A DNA stretch of 64,000 nucleotides from Acidobacteriota bacterium (lineage in GTDB: Bacteria; Acidobacteriota; Blastocatellia; Pyrinomonadales; Pyrinomonadaceae). Position 1 is the first letter of the stretch. Each line of letters opens with the position of its first letter. Positions 1-8,944 of this stretch are shown here, in pieces. The stretch spans positions 124,001 to 188,000 of the forward strand of contig JAHBSL010000003.1 in assembly GCA_019639135.1 (NCBI GenBank). Reading direction: 5' to 3'. The translations under genes were made by a program, and so were the position numbers. The notes beneath the pieces are model-generated. The model had not been told where the DNA came from and did no database searches. It worked only from the letters and a program-made list of their open reading frames with translations.

Positions 1-694
1 TAAGTGCTCCATGAACTGCCACAGCATTCACGTTCATTCCTTTCTTCAAGGCGAGAAAGGCTTGCATACCACCACGCGAGGCACCGTGCATGAAAACATT
101 GTTCATATCCACGTAGTCAAGCGAACGCGCCAGCGGGACAAGATTCAGGACATCATTGATGTCTGCCCCGCCGAACTCATCCTGGCCCTCGCTACCGTCG
201 GCTCCGCGATATTGCGAACCGATCACAACGAAACCATTCTTAACGTAGGGGAAATAGAAACTCTGTGGCGTTAGCAGAGCAAGATTCGGATTGCCTCCAC
301 GATTAACGATCACGACCGGGAGCTTTTTTCCAAAGGTATTTTTCGGTTTCCAGATAAACCCGACAACCTTAAGGCCGTCGCTAATGTATTTGATCTTGCG
401 GCATTCGAAATCGGAGAAGGATTCCCGTTGTTCAAAATCATCCCGGCTCAAGACGAAGCGATCTAGATTCTCGAGATAGTTGACCTTATGACCGGCACGT
501 GCCGCGGTCGCCACCTCTTGTTCGAATGACGTTCTTTGATCCTTGAGATACTGTTCGTAACTCTTCTTCGGAGGCATTACGCACGCCTCATTTTCAACGA
601 TCGTACCGTTCGACTGATGCTTTTGCCCAACCGTGTATAAATGGCTAAGGAAACAGAAAGTTAGGAGAACCAGTAATCGAAACAATGTGTTCAT
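1..694 (-). CDS. Secreted alpha/beta hydrolase, S9-peptidase-like (3' end outside window)
   Basis: An open minus-strand frame runs from an ATG at 694 off the left edge, giving 231 codons with no stop. A GAGGAGG Shine-Dalgarno sits 6 bases before the ATG. The protein starts with a signal peptide (MNTLFRLLVLLTFCFLSHLY). Near the window edge it carries FMHGASRGGMQAF, the GxSxG nucleophile elbow of alpha/beta hydrolases; GASRGG is typical of prolyl-oligopeptidase or dienelactone-hydrolase relatives. The catalytic Asp and His would lie beyond the window. The likely role is an exported peptidase or esterase. Substrate unknown. Confidence 0.85.
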   Translation of the reverse strand, partial: MNTLFRLLVLLTFCFLSHLYTVGQKHQSNGTIVENEACVMPPKKSYEQYLKDQRTSFEQEVATAARAGHKVNYLENLDRFVLSRDDFEQRESFSDFECRKIKYISDGLKVVGFIWKPKNTFGKKLPVVIVNRGGNPNLALLTPQSFYFPYVKNGFVVIGSQYRGADGSEGQDEFGGADINDVLNLVPLARSLDYVDMNNVFMHGASRGGMQAFLALKKGMNVNAVAVHGAL

Positions 695-779
695 GACGCA
701 CCTCCTCGGCAAGTATCTCATTCATATCCGGTCAAAAGATAAAATCGGTGCCCTTCAATGTCAACAGTTTCCTAACCGG

Positions 780-1709
780 TCATCGACCGCTGTTCCGTTC
801 CCAGAAGACGCCGTCGGCGAGGCCTTGGATCGAGGTGTCGGTTTCGGCGAGTTCGAGGCGTTTTGCAGCGAGGAGGCAATACTCTTCGTCGGATTCGATG
901 GCGGTGAAATGCCGGCCGAGCTTACGGGCGACGACCGCAGTCGTGCCGCTGCCGGCGAAGGGGTCGAGGACGCTATCGCCTTCATTGGTCGAGGCAAGGA
1001 TGATCTTGGCGAGGAGCTTTTCGGGCTTCTGCGTCGGGTGATCGGTATTCTCTGGCATCGACCAAAAAGGCACGGTGATGTCGGTCCATATGTTCGAGGG
1101 GTGCGTGTCGCGAAAGTTTCCGTCCGGCGATTCCGTCCAATCTTTCGGTTTGCCTTGTTCCCGATACGGCGCAAGCACGCGGCGGCGTTGCTTTACCGCA
1201 TTGAGATTAAAGGTGTAATCGTCCGAAACGGTAAAGAACCAGATGTCCTCGGCGGCGTTCTTCCAGTTTGCCTTTGCCCCGCGGCCCTTCTCGCGTTCCC
1301 ATGTGATGCGGTTTCGGAGCTTGAAATACCGCGAACCGGCCCGCTGTATCGCCGCGGAGCTTCGCCAATCTCCGCAAATGTAAACCGAAGCGGTCGGCTT
1401 CAGAAGCGGAGCACAAAGCGATATCCACGAATCGAGCCACGCCTCATATTGCTCCTCATCCGTCCGGCGAAACCGCGAACCGCCGAAGGTCTTTGAAAGG
1501 TTATAGGGCGGATCGGCAAAGAGCAGGTCAAAGCTCTCGGCCGCGAGCTTCGGCAAAGCCTCGAATGCATCTCCGTTGATCAATCGATCGTTTTGAAACT
1601 CCTGCCCGAGCCGACCCAATGCACTTTGCAGGCCCGGCCTTTCATCCTCGCTTAGCGTGAGGGTCCGGTTCCTAGGAGCCCGGTCATTTTTCCTGTTGGT
1701 CTTGGGCAT
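780..1709 (-). CDS. Site-specific DNA methyltransferase, beta-type (N6-adenine or N4-cytosine)
   Basis: A 309-residue amino-methyltransferase. The catalytic motif DPPY is at residues 66-69 and the SAM-binding FAGSGT at 251-256, preceded by HPTQKP (224-229). Catalytic motif before SAM motif is the beta-class order, as in CcrM/HinfI-type enzymes; DPPY favours N6-adenine. The ATG directly follows the TAG stop of the BRO-N gene, so the two are probably co-transcribed. No restriction endonuclease is adjacent, so it may be an orphan or the remains of a mobile module. The recognition sequence cannot be read from the protein. Confidence 0.9.
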   Translation of the reverse strand: MPKTNRKNDRAPRNRTLTLSEDERPGLQSALGRLGQEFQNDRLINGDAFEALPKLAAESFDLLFADPPYNLSKTFGGSRFRRTDEEQYEAWLDSWISLCAPLLKPTASVYICGDWRSSAAIQRAGSRYFKLRNRITWEREKGRGAKANWKNAAEDIWFFTVSDDYTFNLNAVKQRRRVLAPYREQGKPKDWTESPDGNFRDTHPSNIWTDITVPFWSMPENTDHPTQKPEKLLAKIILASTNEGDSVLDPFAGSGTTAVVARKLGRHFTAIESDEEYCLLAAKRLELAETDTSIQGLADGVFWERNSGR

Positions 1710-2033
1710 CTATCGTGAGATCGTCGGTTCGGTTTTTGGGCTCGGGACGGACTGGATCAGGCGGAGAAGCGTCTCCGGATCGGCGGCATCGGTCAATCGC
1801 ATCTTTCCGTCCTCAGCAGGCATTTTCAACTGGTGACATTTTGTCACCGTTTCACTACCTTCCTTATTTAACCGCTCTTTGAGTTTGTTCCAGTACTTTC
1901 TTGCGGTCTGAAAGTCCGGCTGCTGTGTCAGGACGCGGATGATATCGACGACTGAAAAATACCATGTTTCGGTCTCCTCGTCGTATATTCGGCGAATCTT
2001 GAAGCCTTCGAAGATTGCGAGTTCTTGTTTCAT
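1710..2033 (-). CDS. BRO-N domain (phage antirepressor/DinD-like) protein, C-terminally truncated
   Basis: The 107 residues match the start of BRO-N proteins: FKIRRIYDEETETWYFSV, then ARKYWNKLKERL, then ETLLRLIQSVPSPK. BRO-N is a DNA-binding domain of phage antirepressors and DinD-like proteins. From memory of the family, homologues continue past this point (…AEPFKLWLA…) for another 100-200 residues. Here the frame ends a few residues later in TEPTISR and TAG, immediately before the methyltransferase ATG. It is best read as a truncated relic or a minimal DNA-binding protein expressed with the methyltransferase. Confidence 0.75.
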   Translation of the reverse strand: MKQELAIFEGFKIRRIYDEETETWYFSVVDIIRVLTQQPDFQTARKYWNKLKERLNKEGSETVTKCHQLKMPAEDGKMRLTDAADPETLLRLIQSVPSPKTEPTISR

Positions 2034-2209
2034 AAAAGCAACGGGATATTAGAGGTGCCTCTACGATACTTCAACCATTGTTTGCTCTGCAAATCAGCCG
2101 TGCAACCGCTCCTTGACCCTTGTTTCGGGCGCGTGATAACCTTAAATCTTTTGAGCACAAGGACGCCGTTTTGTCCCGTAATTTAATAGTTCGTTTTAAT
2201 ACTTAAAAT

Positions 2210-2656
2210 ATGTTGACGCTGGCACTAGCCGGGATCCAGCTTTTTCCGGACGGCACACTTTTCATCCACATCGCGCTCATACTCGTGATGATATGGGCGC
2301 TCAACCGCACGTTTTTCAAGCCCATCAACGAGGTCATTGCCAAGCGCTCGCGCCAAAAGGCCGGCCGCGGCGGCGAGGCCGACGATATCCTCCGCGACGT
2401 TGAAGAAAAGAAAAAACAATACGAGAAGCGAATGCTTGAGGCCCGCACCAGGAGCTACGAGATGATCGAGCGGGAGCGTGAAGCTGCGGTTGCCGCCCGC
2501 CAGGCCCTGATCGATAAGGCAAAGGCGGAGACCTCGGCCTACCTGAGCCAGGAGCTTGCAGACCTTGAAAAAGAACGTGCCGAGGCGAAAGTGACGGTTG
2601 CCCTTGACGCTCACAAGATGGCGGAAAAGATAACGAGGGCGGTCCTGAAGGGATAG
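2210..2656 (+). CDS. atpF: ATP synthase F0 subunit b' (first of two b-type subunits)
   Basis: This 148-residue protein has one N-terminal membrane helix (about residues 14-32, FIHIALILVMIWALN). A long charged helix follows, rich in Glu, Lys, Arg and Ala. That is the peripheral-stalk b/b' architecture. FFKPINEVIAKR after the membrane helix is typical. It is the first of five tightly packed atp genes, with one base between its stop and the next ATG. Two different b-type genes in tandem imply a b/b' heterodimer as in cyanobacteria and photosynthetic bacteria. No clear Shine-Dalgarno precedes the ATG. The 176-bp gap upstream must hold the promoter unless it is transcribed from further away. Confidence 0.88.
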   Translation: MLTLALAGIQLFPDGTLFIHIALILVMIWALNRTFFKPINEVIAKRSRQKAGRGGEADDILRDVEEKKKQYEKRMLEARTRSYEMIEREREAAVAARQALIDKAKAETSAYLSQELADLEKERAEAKVTVALDAHKMAEKITRAVLKG

Positions 2657-2657
2657 T

Positions 2658-3221
2658 ATGTTTTCCTTTTTACTAACGGGTTTATTTCTATTCGCGGGCG
2701 GCGGCACGGGTGCTTCGCCCGAGTGGTGGGACAAGTACATCAATTTTCCCGGCTTTGAGATCTGGCGTTTTGTAAACCTCGCGATCTTCGTCGGCGTTCT
2801 GATCTATATCCTCAAGAAGCCCCTTTCGGAGGCTTTCAAGGCACGCCGCGAGATCATCCGGGCGGAGCTGATCAAGGCCGAAGAGGCCAAAAAGGCCGCT
2901 CTCGCAAAGCTGACCGAGGTCGAGACAAAGCTCGCCGGTGTTGATGCAGAGATCGACCAGATCAACCGCGAAGCAAAGAACGACATCGAGAAAGAAAAGG
3001 CAAGGCTGATGGCACAGGCCGAGGCCGAGGCCGCAAAGCTGAAACAGCAGGCCGAAAACGAATCGGTTCGCGTCCATCAGGTCGCTCAGCTCGAGCTTCG
3101 CCGTTTTGCCGCCGAGGAAAGCCTCCGCGTTGCCGAAGAGAATCTTCGCCAGCGTGTAACGCCCGAGACGGACAACCGGCTCGTTAAGGAAGGAATTGCC
3201 GCGATCGGAGGTTTGAACTGA
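2658..3221 (+). CDS. atpF: ATP synthase F0 subunit b
   Basis: The 187-residue second b-type subunit. A hydrophobic start (MFSFLLTGLFLFAGG) is followed by a membrane helix around residues 36-52 (FVNLAIFVGVLIYILKK). A long Ala/Glu/Lys/Arg coiled coil then runs to the C-terminus. The stalk links F0 to the delta subunit on top of F1. AAGGG lies 6 bases before the ATG. The gene sits between b' and delta with one-base gaps, so one transcript is almost certain. The first hydrophobic stretch could be a cleaved or second membrane segment; that cannot be decided here. Confidence 0.92.
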   Translation: MFSFLLTGLFLFAGGGTGASPEWWDKYINFPGFEIWRFVNLAIFVGVLIYILKKPLSEAFKARREIIRAELIKAEEAKKAALAKLTEVETKLAGVDAEIDQINREAKNDIEKEKARLMAQAEAEAAKLKQQAENESVRVHQVAQLELRRFAAEESLRVAEENLRQRVTPETDNRLVKEGIAAIGGLN

Positions 3222-3222
3222 A

Positions 3223-3768
3223 ATGAGTAGTGTTGAAACAGTTGCACGCCGCTACGCGACAGCCCTTGCCGATGTGGTCGAAAAGACCGGCGAGGCCGAT
3301 TCGGTCCGCTCGGAGATCAAGACCTGGGAAGCGATGATCGCCTCGAACGCCGACCTGGCAAATGCCTTCGGCAATCCGGCCATCGCCCACCTGAAAAAAG
3401 AGGCCGTGCTCGAAAAGCTTATCGAGCGAGCAAAGCCTTCCCGGACAACCTCGAACTTTCTTCGCGTGCTTTTGAAGAACGGCCGGTTCAATGAACTCGG
3501 TGAGGTCGGCACAAAGTTCGATTCGGTCATCGAGGAACGCCGCGGAATCGTCCATGGAACGGTCACCTCGGCCCACGACCTTTCGGACGCAGAGAAAACG
3601 GAGCTTAAGGCCGCACTCGAAAGGGTAACAGGCAAGACCGTTAACCTCGCCTTTGGGATCGACAAGGACCTGATCGGCGGCGTTGTTGCCCGGATCGGCT
3701 CGACGGTTTATGACAGCTCGGTAAAGACCCAGCTTGAGACTTTAAGAGAAAGACTTTTAGAAAAATAG
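3223..3768 (+). CDS. atpH: ATP synthase F1 subunit delta
   Basis: The 181-residue OSCP/delta subunit. It begins VETVARRYATALADV, the family's N-terminal signature. It ends with KDLIGGVVARIGSTVYDSSV and a final QLETLRERL, the conserved C-terminal region. It joins the peripheral stalk to the alpha/beta hexamer. GGAGGT lies upstream of the ATG inside the end of the b gene. The alpha gene follows after 51 bases. Confidence 0.93.
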   Translation: MSSVETVARRYATALADVVEKTGEADSVRSEIKTWEAMIASNADLANAFGNPAIAHLKKEAVLEKLIERAKPSRTTSNFLRVLLKNGRFNELGEVGTKFDSVIEERRGIVHGTVTSAHDLSDAEKTELKAALERVTGKTVNLAFGIDKDLIGGVVARIGSTVYDSSVKTQLETLRERLLEK

Positions 3769-3819
3769 GTGTCCTTCGGCCGGTGCTAACAACGCTACCG
3801 TGCTGAATATTTAATACAT

Positions 3820-5358
<1,539 letters not shown>

Positions 5359-5377
5359 CGATCTCGGAATTGCGATC

Positions 5378-5426
5378 TGGGATTTGGGATAGAGAGTTAT
5401 CCCTTCGATCCGAATCCCAAATCCCA
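5378..5426 (+). repeat. 13-bp perfect inverted repeat of the AATCCCA family between atpA and atpG
   Basis: TGGGATTTGGGAT (5378-5390) is the exact reverse complement of ATCCCAAATCCCA (5414-5426), with 23 bases between. Both arms are built from 7-base units (AATCCCA). The spacer would form a strong hairpin in the atp mRNA. Similar AATCCCA blocks occur at 19146-19176, 31481-31549, 57151-57183 and 57550-57579. There is no T-run after the hairpin, so it is not a standard terminator. Confidence 0.85.
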
Positions 5427-5449
5427 CATCCGATATCCCAATTTTAAGT

Positions 5450-6325
5450 ATGGCAAGTCTTTTGGACATGCGCCGGCGGATCAAGTCGGTAAAAAACACG
5501 CAGCAGATCACCAAGGCGATGAAGATGGTGGCGGCGGCAAAGCTTAAGCGGGCACAGGACCGCGTTATCGCCGCACGCCCTTTCGCCAAGAAGATGTCCG
5601 AGGTGCTCGGCAGCTTGAGTGCCCGGGTTTCGGACGATTTTTCGCATCCGCTTCTGGAAGCGCGTGGCGATGAGAATTACCTGATCGTTCTGGTCACGGC
5701 CGATAAAGGCCTGGCCGGTGCTTTCAACGCGAACGTCATCAAAGCGGCGCAGGCATTCATCGCGGACAACCCGGGAAAGAAATTCCGGATGATGGCGGTC
5801 GGCCGCAAGGGGCGCGACTTTTTCAAGCGGCGTGAGATCGACCTGACCGAAGAATACGTCGGCATCACCGGCACGGGAACGGTGCGATACACAGACGCCG
5901 CCGAGATCGGGCAGAACGTGATCAAGACGTTCACCGAGGACGAGACGATCGACAAGGTCTTTCTCATCTTCACCGAGTTCAAGACCGTTCTTTCGCAAAA
6001 GCCGATCGTCGAGCAGCTTCTGCCGATCCCGAAGATCGCTTCGGAAGGTGCGGGCGAAGAAACTGCACAGGCCGAATATATCTACGAGCAGCCGCCGGCC
6101 GAGATCTTCGGCAAGCTGCTGCCCAAGCAGGTCGAGACGCAGATCTACCGATCGATGCTCGAGTCCGTTGCCTCGGAACAGGGCTCGCGGATGACGGCGA
6201 TGGATTCGGCATCAAAGAACGCCGGCGAACTCATCGATACGTTGACGCTCAACATGAACCGCATCCGCCAGGCGGCGATCACCAAAGAGATCATCGAGGT
6301 CGTCTCCGGCGCCGCGGCTCTGTAG
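5450..6325 (+). CDS. atpG: ATP synthase F1 subunit gamma
   Basis: The 291-residue central rotor-shaft subunit. The N-terminal helix has the hallmark RRRIKSVKNTQQITKAMKMV. The C-terminal helix has NRIRQAAITKEIIEVVSGA. The GADKGLAG-like Rossmann element appears as VTADKGLAGAFN. It is the last gene of this cluster and a strong terminator follows 27 bases later, so beta and epsilon must be encoded elsewhere. No Shine-Dalgarno is visible before the ATG. The repeat-filled spacer upstream may influence how much gamma is made. Confidence 0.97.
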   Translation: MASLLDMRRRIKSVKNTQQITKAMKMVAAAKLKRAQDRVIAARPFAKKMSEVLGSLSARVSDDFSHPLLEARGDENYLIVLVTADKGLAGAFNANVIKAAQAFIADNPGKKFRMMAVGRKGRDFFKRREIDLTEEYVGITGTGTVRYTDAAEIGQNVIKTFTEDETIDKVFLIFTEFKTVLSQKPIVEQLLPIPKIASEGAGEETAQAEYIYEQPPAEIFGKLLPKQVETQIYRSMLESVASEQGSRMTAMDSASKNAGELIDTLTLNMNRIRQAAITKEIIEVVSGAAAL

Positions 6326-6352
6326 TCAAAGATCGCTACATTATTTACGTAG

Positions 6353-6377
6353 GGCAGGTCTCCGGGCCTGCCTTTTT
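6353..6377 (+). terminator. Rho-independent terminator of the atp operon
   Basis: GGCAGGTC (6353-6360) pairs with GGCCTGCC (6365-6372) around a TCCG loop (UNCG class). One T-G wobble is present. TTTTT and then CTGTTTTTCT follow directly. Confidence 0.85.
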
Positions 6378-6620
6378 CTGTTTTTCTCGCTTCTTTAATC
6401 ACTGCAAAAACAGTTTTGCGATTTTCCGCAAAAATTCATTTCCGAAACGTCTGCGCATCGTAGAAGCTTTTTCACTAATACGCGGTACAGGGTGATGAGA
6501 GTCTCCATGTGCCGAAGCCATAGAGTTTTTCGGCTTGTGACTGAGTCAATCCAGGATTTCCCACCGGATCCCTCTGATTCCCGCAGTTCCCAAGCTCCAG
6601 AAGTATTAAGGAGGCGGAGA

Positions 6621-6746
6621 ATGAACCAGGTAAACCCCCGAATACAAGATCTGATCTTGGATAATCTTCGGAGCTTCCACCCTATCCGAATGAACAATCC
6701 GAGTATCGGAGACTGCCCGCTCGTGGGTTCAGGTTCGGCAAACTGA
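6621..6746 (+). CDS. Small peptide ORF, 41 residues, possible precursor peptide
   Basis: The ATG at 6621 follows AAGGAGG by 6 bases, one of the best Shine-Dalgarno sites in the window. The peptide begins MNQVNPRIQDLILDNLRSF, an amphipathic leader-like helix. It ends GDCPLVGSGSAN, small and Gly/Ser-rich with one Cys. I do not recognise the sequence. Its position upstream of a subtilase with a Cys-rich tail is compatible with a precursor and protease relationship, as in some RiPP clusters. It could equally be a regulatory leader peptide or a chance ORF. Confidence 0.45.
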   Translation: MNQVNPRIQDLILDNLRSFHPIRMNNPSIGDCPLVGSGSAN

Positions 6747-6990
6747 AGTAAAACAAAATGAACAATACTCGATCGCTTTTCGGCTAAATCCGGGGCACCA
6801 ACTCCCCAGGGTGCTTAAGGACCGACCGAATTTCGGACGAACGGCTACGCTCTGCAAAGAGCAAAAAGTCAACAGTGTAGCTGACTGCCGTTCCCCGCCG
6901 GAAGACTCGGATCCGGTTGACGGTAGAGGTGTGCCTTGCAGCCGCAACATTCGAGAAACACTCCGTTTCTGCTTCGCAAAGCTTTGATCC

Positions 6991-7059
6991 AAAGGAGGTG
7001 ATCGGTATGTACGGATGAAGTTCTTTAGATGGGTTCGGATGGACGTAATAGTCAATTAA
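6991..7059 (+). promoter_or_regulatory. Extended Shine-Dalgarno with overlapping minigenes (leader)
   Basis: AAAGGAGGTGATC (6991-7003) is complementary over 13 bases to the usual 3' end of bacterial 16S rRNA. It is followed at 7007 by ATG TAC GGA TGA. The TGA overlaps the ATG (7015) of a 14-codon frame, MKFFRWVRMDVIVN, ending at 7059. The start of the subtilase lies 43 bases further on. This looks like a translated leader. Its function is not evident. Confidence 0.4.
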
Positions 7060-7101
7060 CGAAGGTTCAGAGAGCCGAGCATGACTCGGCAGGAGGTAAA
7101 T

Positions 7102-8865
7102 ATGGCAAAAGTTAATGTGATCATTGAATTGACACATAGTAAGAAACTTGAGAACAACGCAACGGCGGGCATGGAATCTGAAGGCCCGGTCAATTTGGAG
7201 CTTGCAGCATCTCAGCGACTTTCAATGGTAGATTACGACGAGACTTTTCCCGCCGTTATGCTGCCGTCGATCTCAGAGGTCGAGTTCCCCGAGGACGAGT
7301 CGTTCGATTCGAACGCGGCAGTAGCTTTCGATGCCCTACCCGACCATTCCACTTACATCGTTCGCGGACAGGTGGAAGAGGCCGACATTCCAAAGCTTGA
7401 AAAGGAGGCCGAAAAGAACAACGCGGTCGTCAACGTTTATGCGGATGTTGGTATCGAACCGATGCTGATATGTCCGGGGTCGCCGCCGATGGGGACAGAC
7501 GCAGATGTCGAAAGGCTGCTCTGCACAACGACAATGCGTTCAAGGGGTATGGACGGGAGCGGAGTGCTCGTTGCTATCGTCGATACTGGCGTGAACATGG
7601 CATTCCTGAACAGCAAGGGCAAGACCCCGACGTTCGATGCGGCCCGAAGCTGGTCGTGGAACCCGGCCGTCGTGACGCCCGGAAATGCGCCGGTCGGGCA
7701 TGGGACGATGTGCGCATTCGACGTGTGCATTGCTGCCCCGAAATGCACGCTTCTGGATGTCGTTCTTCTTCGTCCTTTGAGTACCCCTCCCGGCGGAAGC
7801 TTGATGAGCGGGCTGCTTTCCGATGCGATCCGGGCATACCGGCACCTTCTCAACGTGATGCTTGCTCCGCGGCGGCCCGGTGAACTTCGGTCATTGGTCG
7901 TCAACAACAGTTGGGGAATGTTCCATCCAAGCTGGGATTTCCCGGTCGGCCATTCCGGAAACTACAGCGACAACCCGAATCACCCCTTCAACGTTATCGT
8001 CGCGACCCTCGAACGGGCAGGTGCGGACATTCTTTTCGCCGCCGGCAACTGCGGAGCGGATTGTCCGGATGGCCGGTGCCAGGGCGTTACGACTCGGGCG
8101 ATATATGGTGCAAACTCTTCACCATATGTGACGTGCGTTGCCGGCGTTGATATCTCAAAGAAGCGTGTCGGCTACTCGGCCATAGGCCCCGGCCGCCTTG
8201 CCGTTCGGAAGCCCGACATCTCCGGCTACACTCACTTCAAAGGATCGGGTGTTTACGCGGCTGACGGCGGCACGTCAGCGGCCTGCCCGGTCGTGGCCGG
8301 AGTCGTCGCTGCGGTCAGAAGCCGAAAACCTCATAACCCCGGGGATTCGTCTACGAGCGCATCGGCGATACGAAGCCTGATAACCTCGACAGCCGAAGAC
8401 CTCGGAGCCGTCGGGTACGATTTTCTCCACGGCCACGGTGTGATCAACGGATGCGGACTTGCTCGCAAGTTCCCTTTCATTAGCATTTGCAGGCGTTTTC
8501 CGTGGATCTGCAGGCCGCCCATAGTGGATATTTGCCGGATCCGGCCCTGGCTTTGCCGCGGCGAGGTTCCGCCGATCATCGATTTCTGTCGGCGATATCC
8601 GAACCTTTGCCGACAGCTCCCGGTTCCTCCCATACCGCCGATTCCTCCTATTCCGCCTCGGCCTCCAATTAACGAACTCGGGCTAGAGATGGTTTACGAA
8701 CAGCCCGAAGAAGAGTACTTTGACGAGTTTGACTTTGAGGGCTTCGAGGGCGGCGAAAGCACGGATGCCGAAATAGCATTCCTGCTTGGTAAACTAGCTT
8801 CGAGACAGGAGTCTTCGGCAAATGCTGAAAAGCGAAGCGGTGACTGCGGTTGTGGAAACAAGTGA
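7102..8865 (+). CDS. Subtilisin-like (S8) peptidase with triple Cys-repeat and Pro-rich tail, no signal peptide
   Basis: The ATG at 7102 is chosen because AGGAGG lies 5 bases before it; an in-frame ATG at 7081 has no such site. The catalytic triad is in place: Asp161 (AIVDTGVN), His200 (GHGTM) and Ser392 (GGTSAACP), with NNSWG for the oxyanion region. The N-terminal segment with STYIVRGQVEEADI resembles an I9-type prodomain. No signal peptide is present. After the catalytic domain, about residues 459-510 hold three copies of an I-C-R-x-x-P-x-[IL]-C-R unit. PPIPPIPPIPPRPP follows, then an acidic stretch and the end GDCGCGNK. A hairpin (7074-7090) touches the Shine-Dalgarno. The next gene is a small acidic protein, probably co-expressed. 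Substrate unknown. Confidence 0.88.
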   Translation: MAKVNVIIELTHSKKLENNATAGMESEGPVNLELAASQRLSMVDYDETFPAVMLPSISEVEFPEDESFDSNAAVAFDALPDHSTYIVRGQVEEADIPKLEKEAEKNNAVVNVYADVGIEPMLICPGSPPMGTDADVERLLCTTTMRSRGMDGSGVLVAIVDTGVNMAFLNSKGKTPTFDAARSWSWNPAVVTPGNAPVGHGTMCAFDVCIAAPKCTLLDVVLLRPLSTPPGGSLMSGLLSDAIRAYRHLLNVMLAPRRPGELRSLVVNNSWGMFHPSWDFPVGHSGNYSDNPNHPFNVIVATLERAGADILFAAGNCGADCPDGRCQGVTTRAIYGANSSPYVTCVAGVDISKKRVGYSAIGPGRLAVRKPDISGYTHFKGSGVYAADGGTSAACPVVAGVVAAVRSRKPHNPGDSSTSASAIRSLITSTAEDLGAVGYDFLHGHGVINGCGLARKFPFISICRRFPWICRPPIVDICRIRPWLCRGEVPPIIDFCRRYPNLCRQLPVPPIPPIPPIPPRPPINELGLEMVYEQPEEEYFDEFDFEGFEGGESTDAEIAFLLGKLASRQESSANAEKRSGDCGCGNK

Positions 8866-8876
8866 CGTTATCGCCC

Positions 8877-8912
8877 GCAGAGGAGGATCGAAGAAAAGCG
8901 GTCCTTCTCTGC
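8877..8912 (+). terminator. Hairpin between the subtilase and the 79-residue gene
   Basis: GCAGAGGAGGA (8877-8887) pairs with TCCTTCTCTGC (8902-8912) with one mismatch, followed by TTTCTAAAAAT. It may act as a weak terminator or an mRNA-processing site that sets the ratio of the two proteins. Confidence 0.45.
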
Positions 8913-8944
8913 TTTCTAAAAATCGTGGAAAGGAGATTAGAGGA

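Larger units (their letters stand above)
6378..7101. other. Intergenic region before the subtilase gene
   Basis: About 720 bases without a long gene. It holds the 41-codon ORF at 6621-6746 with a strong Shine-Dalgarno and an unusually perfect 13-base Shine-Dalgarno at 6991-7003 before a three-codon minigene. A hairpin (7074-7090) abuts the Shine-Dalgarno of the subtilase. A second frame stays open from about 6696 to 6985 without a good start codon. I recognise nothing in its translation. Confidence 0.6.

Noticed and set aside
633..1496. Long plus-strand frame of 287 codons opposite the methyltransferase
   Set aside because: It mirrors the methyltransferase gene, has no family motifs and no Shine-Dalgarno. 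GC-rich genes commonly give such shadows.
6991..7003. Fragment of a 16S rRNA gene on the minus strand
   Set aside because: The 13 bases equal the 16S 3' end on the minus strand, but the sequence upstream does not match the rest of helix 45, so it is read as a Shine-Dalgarno.
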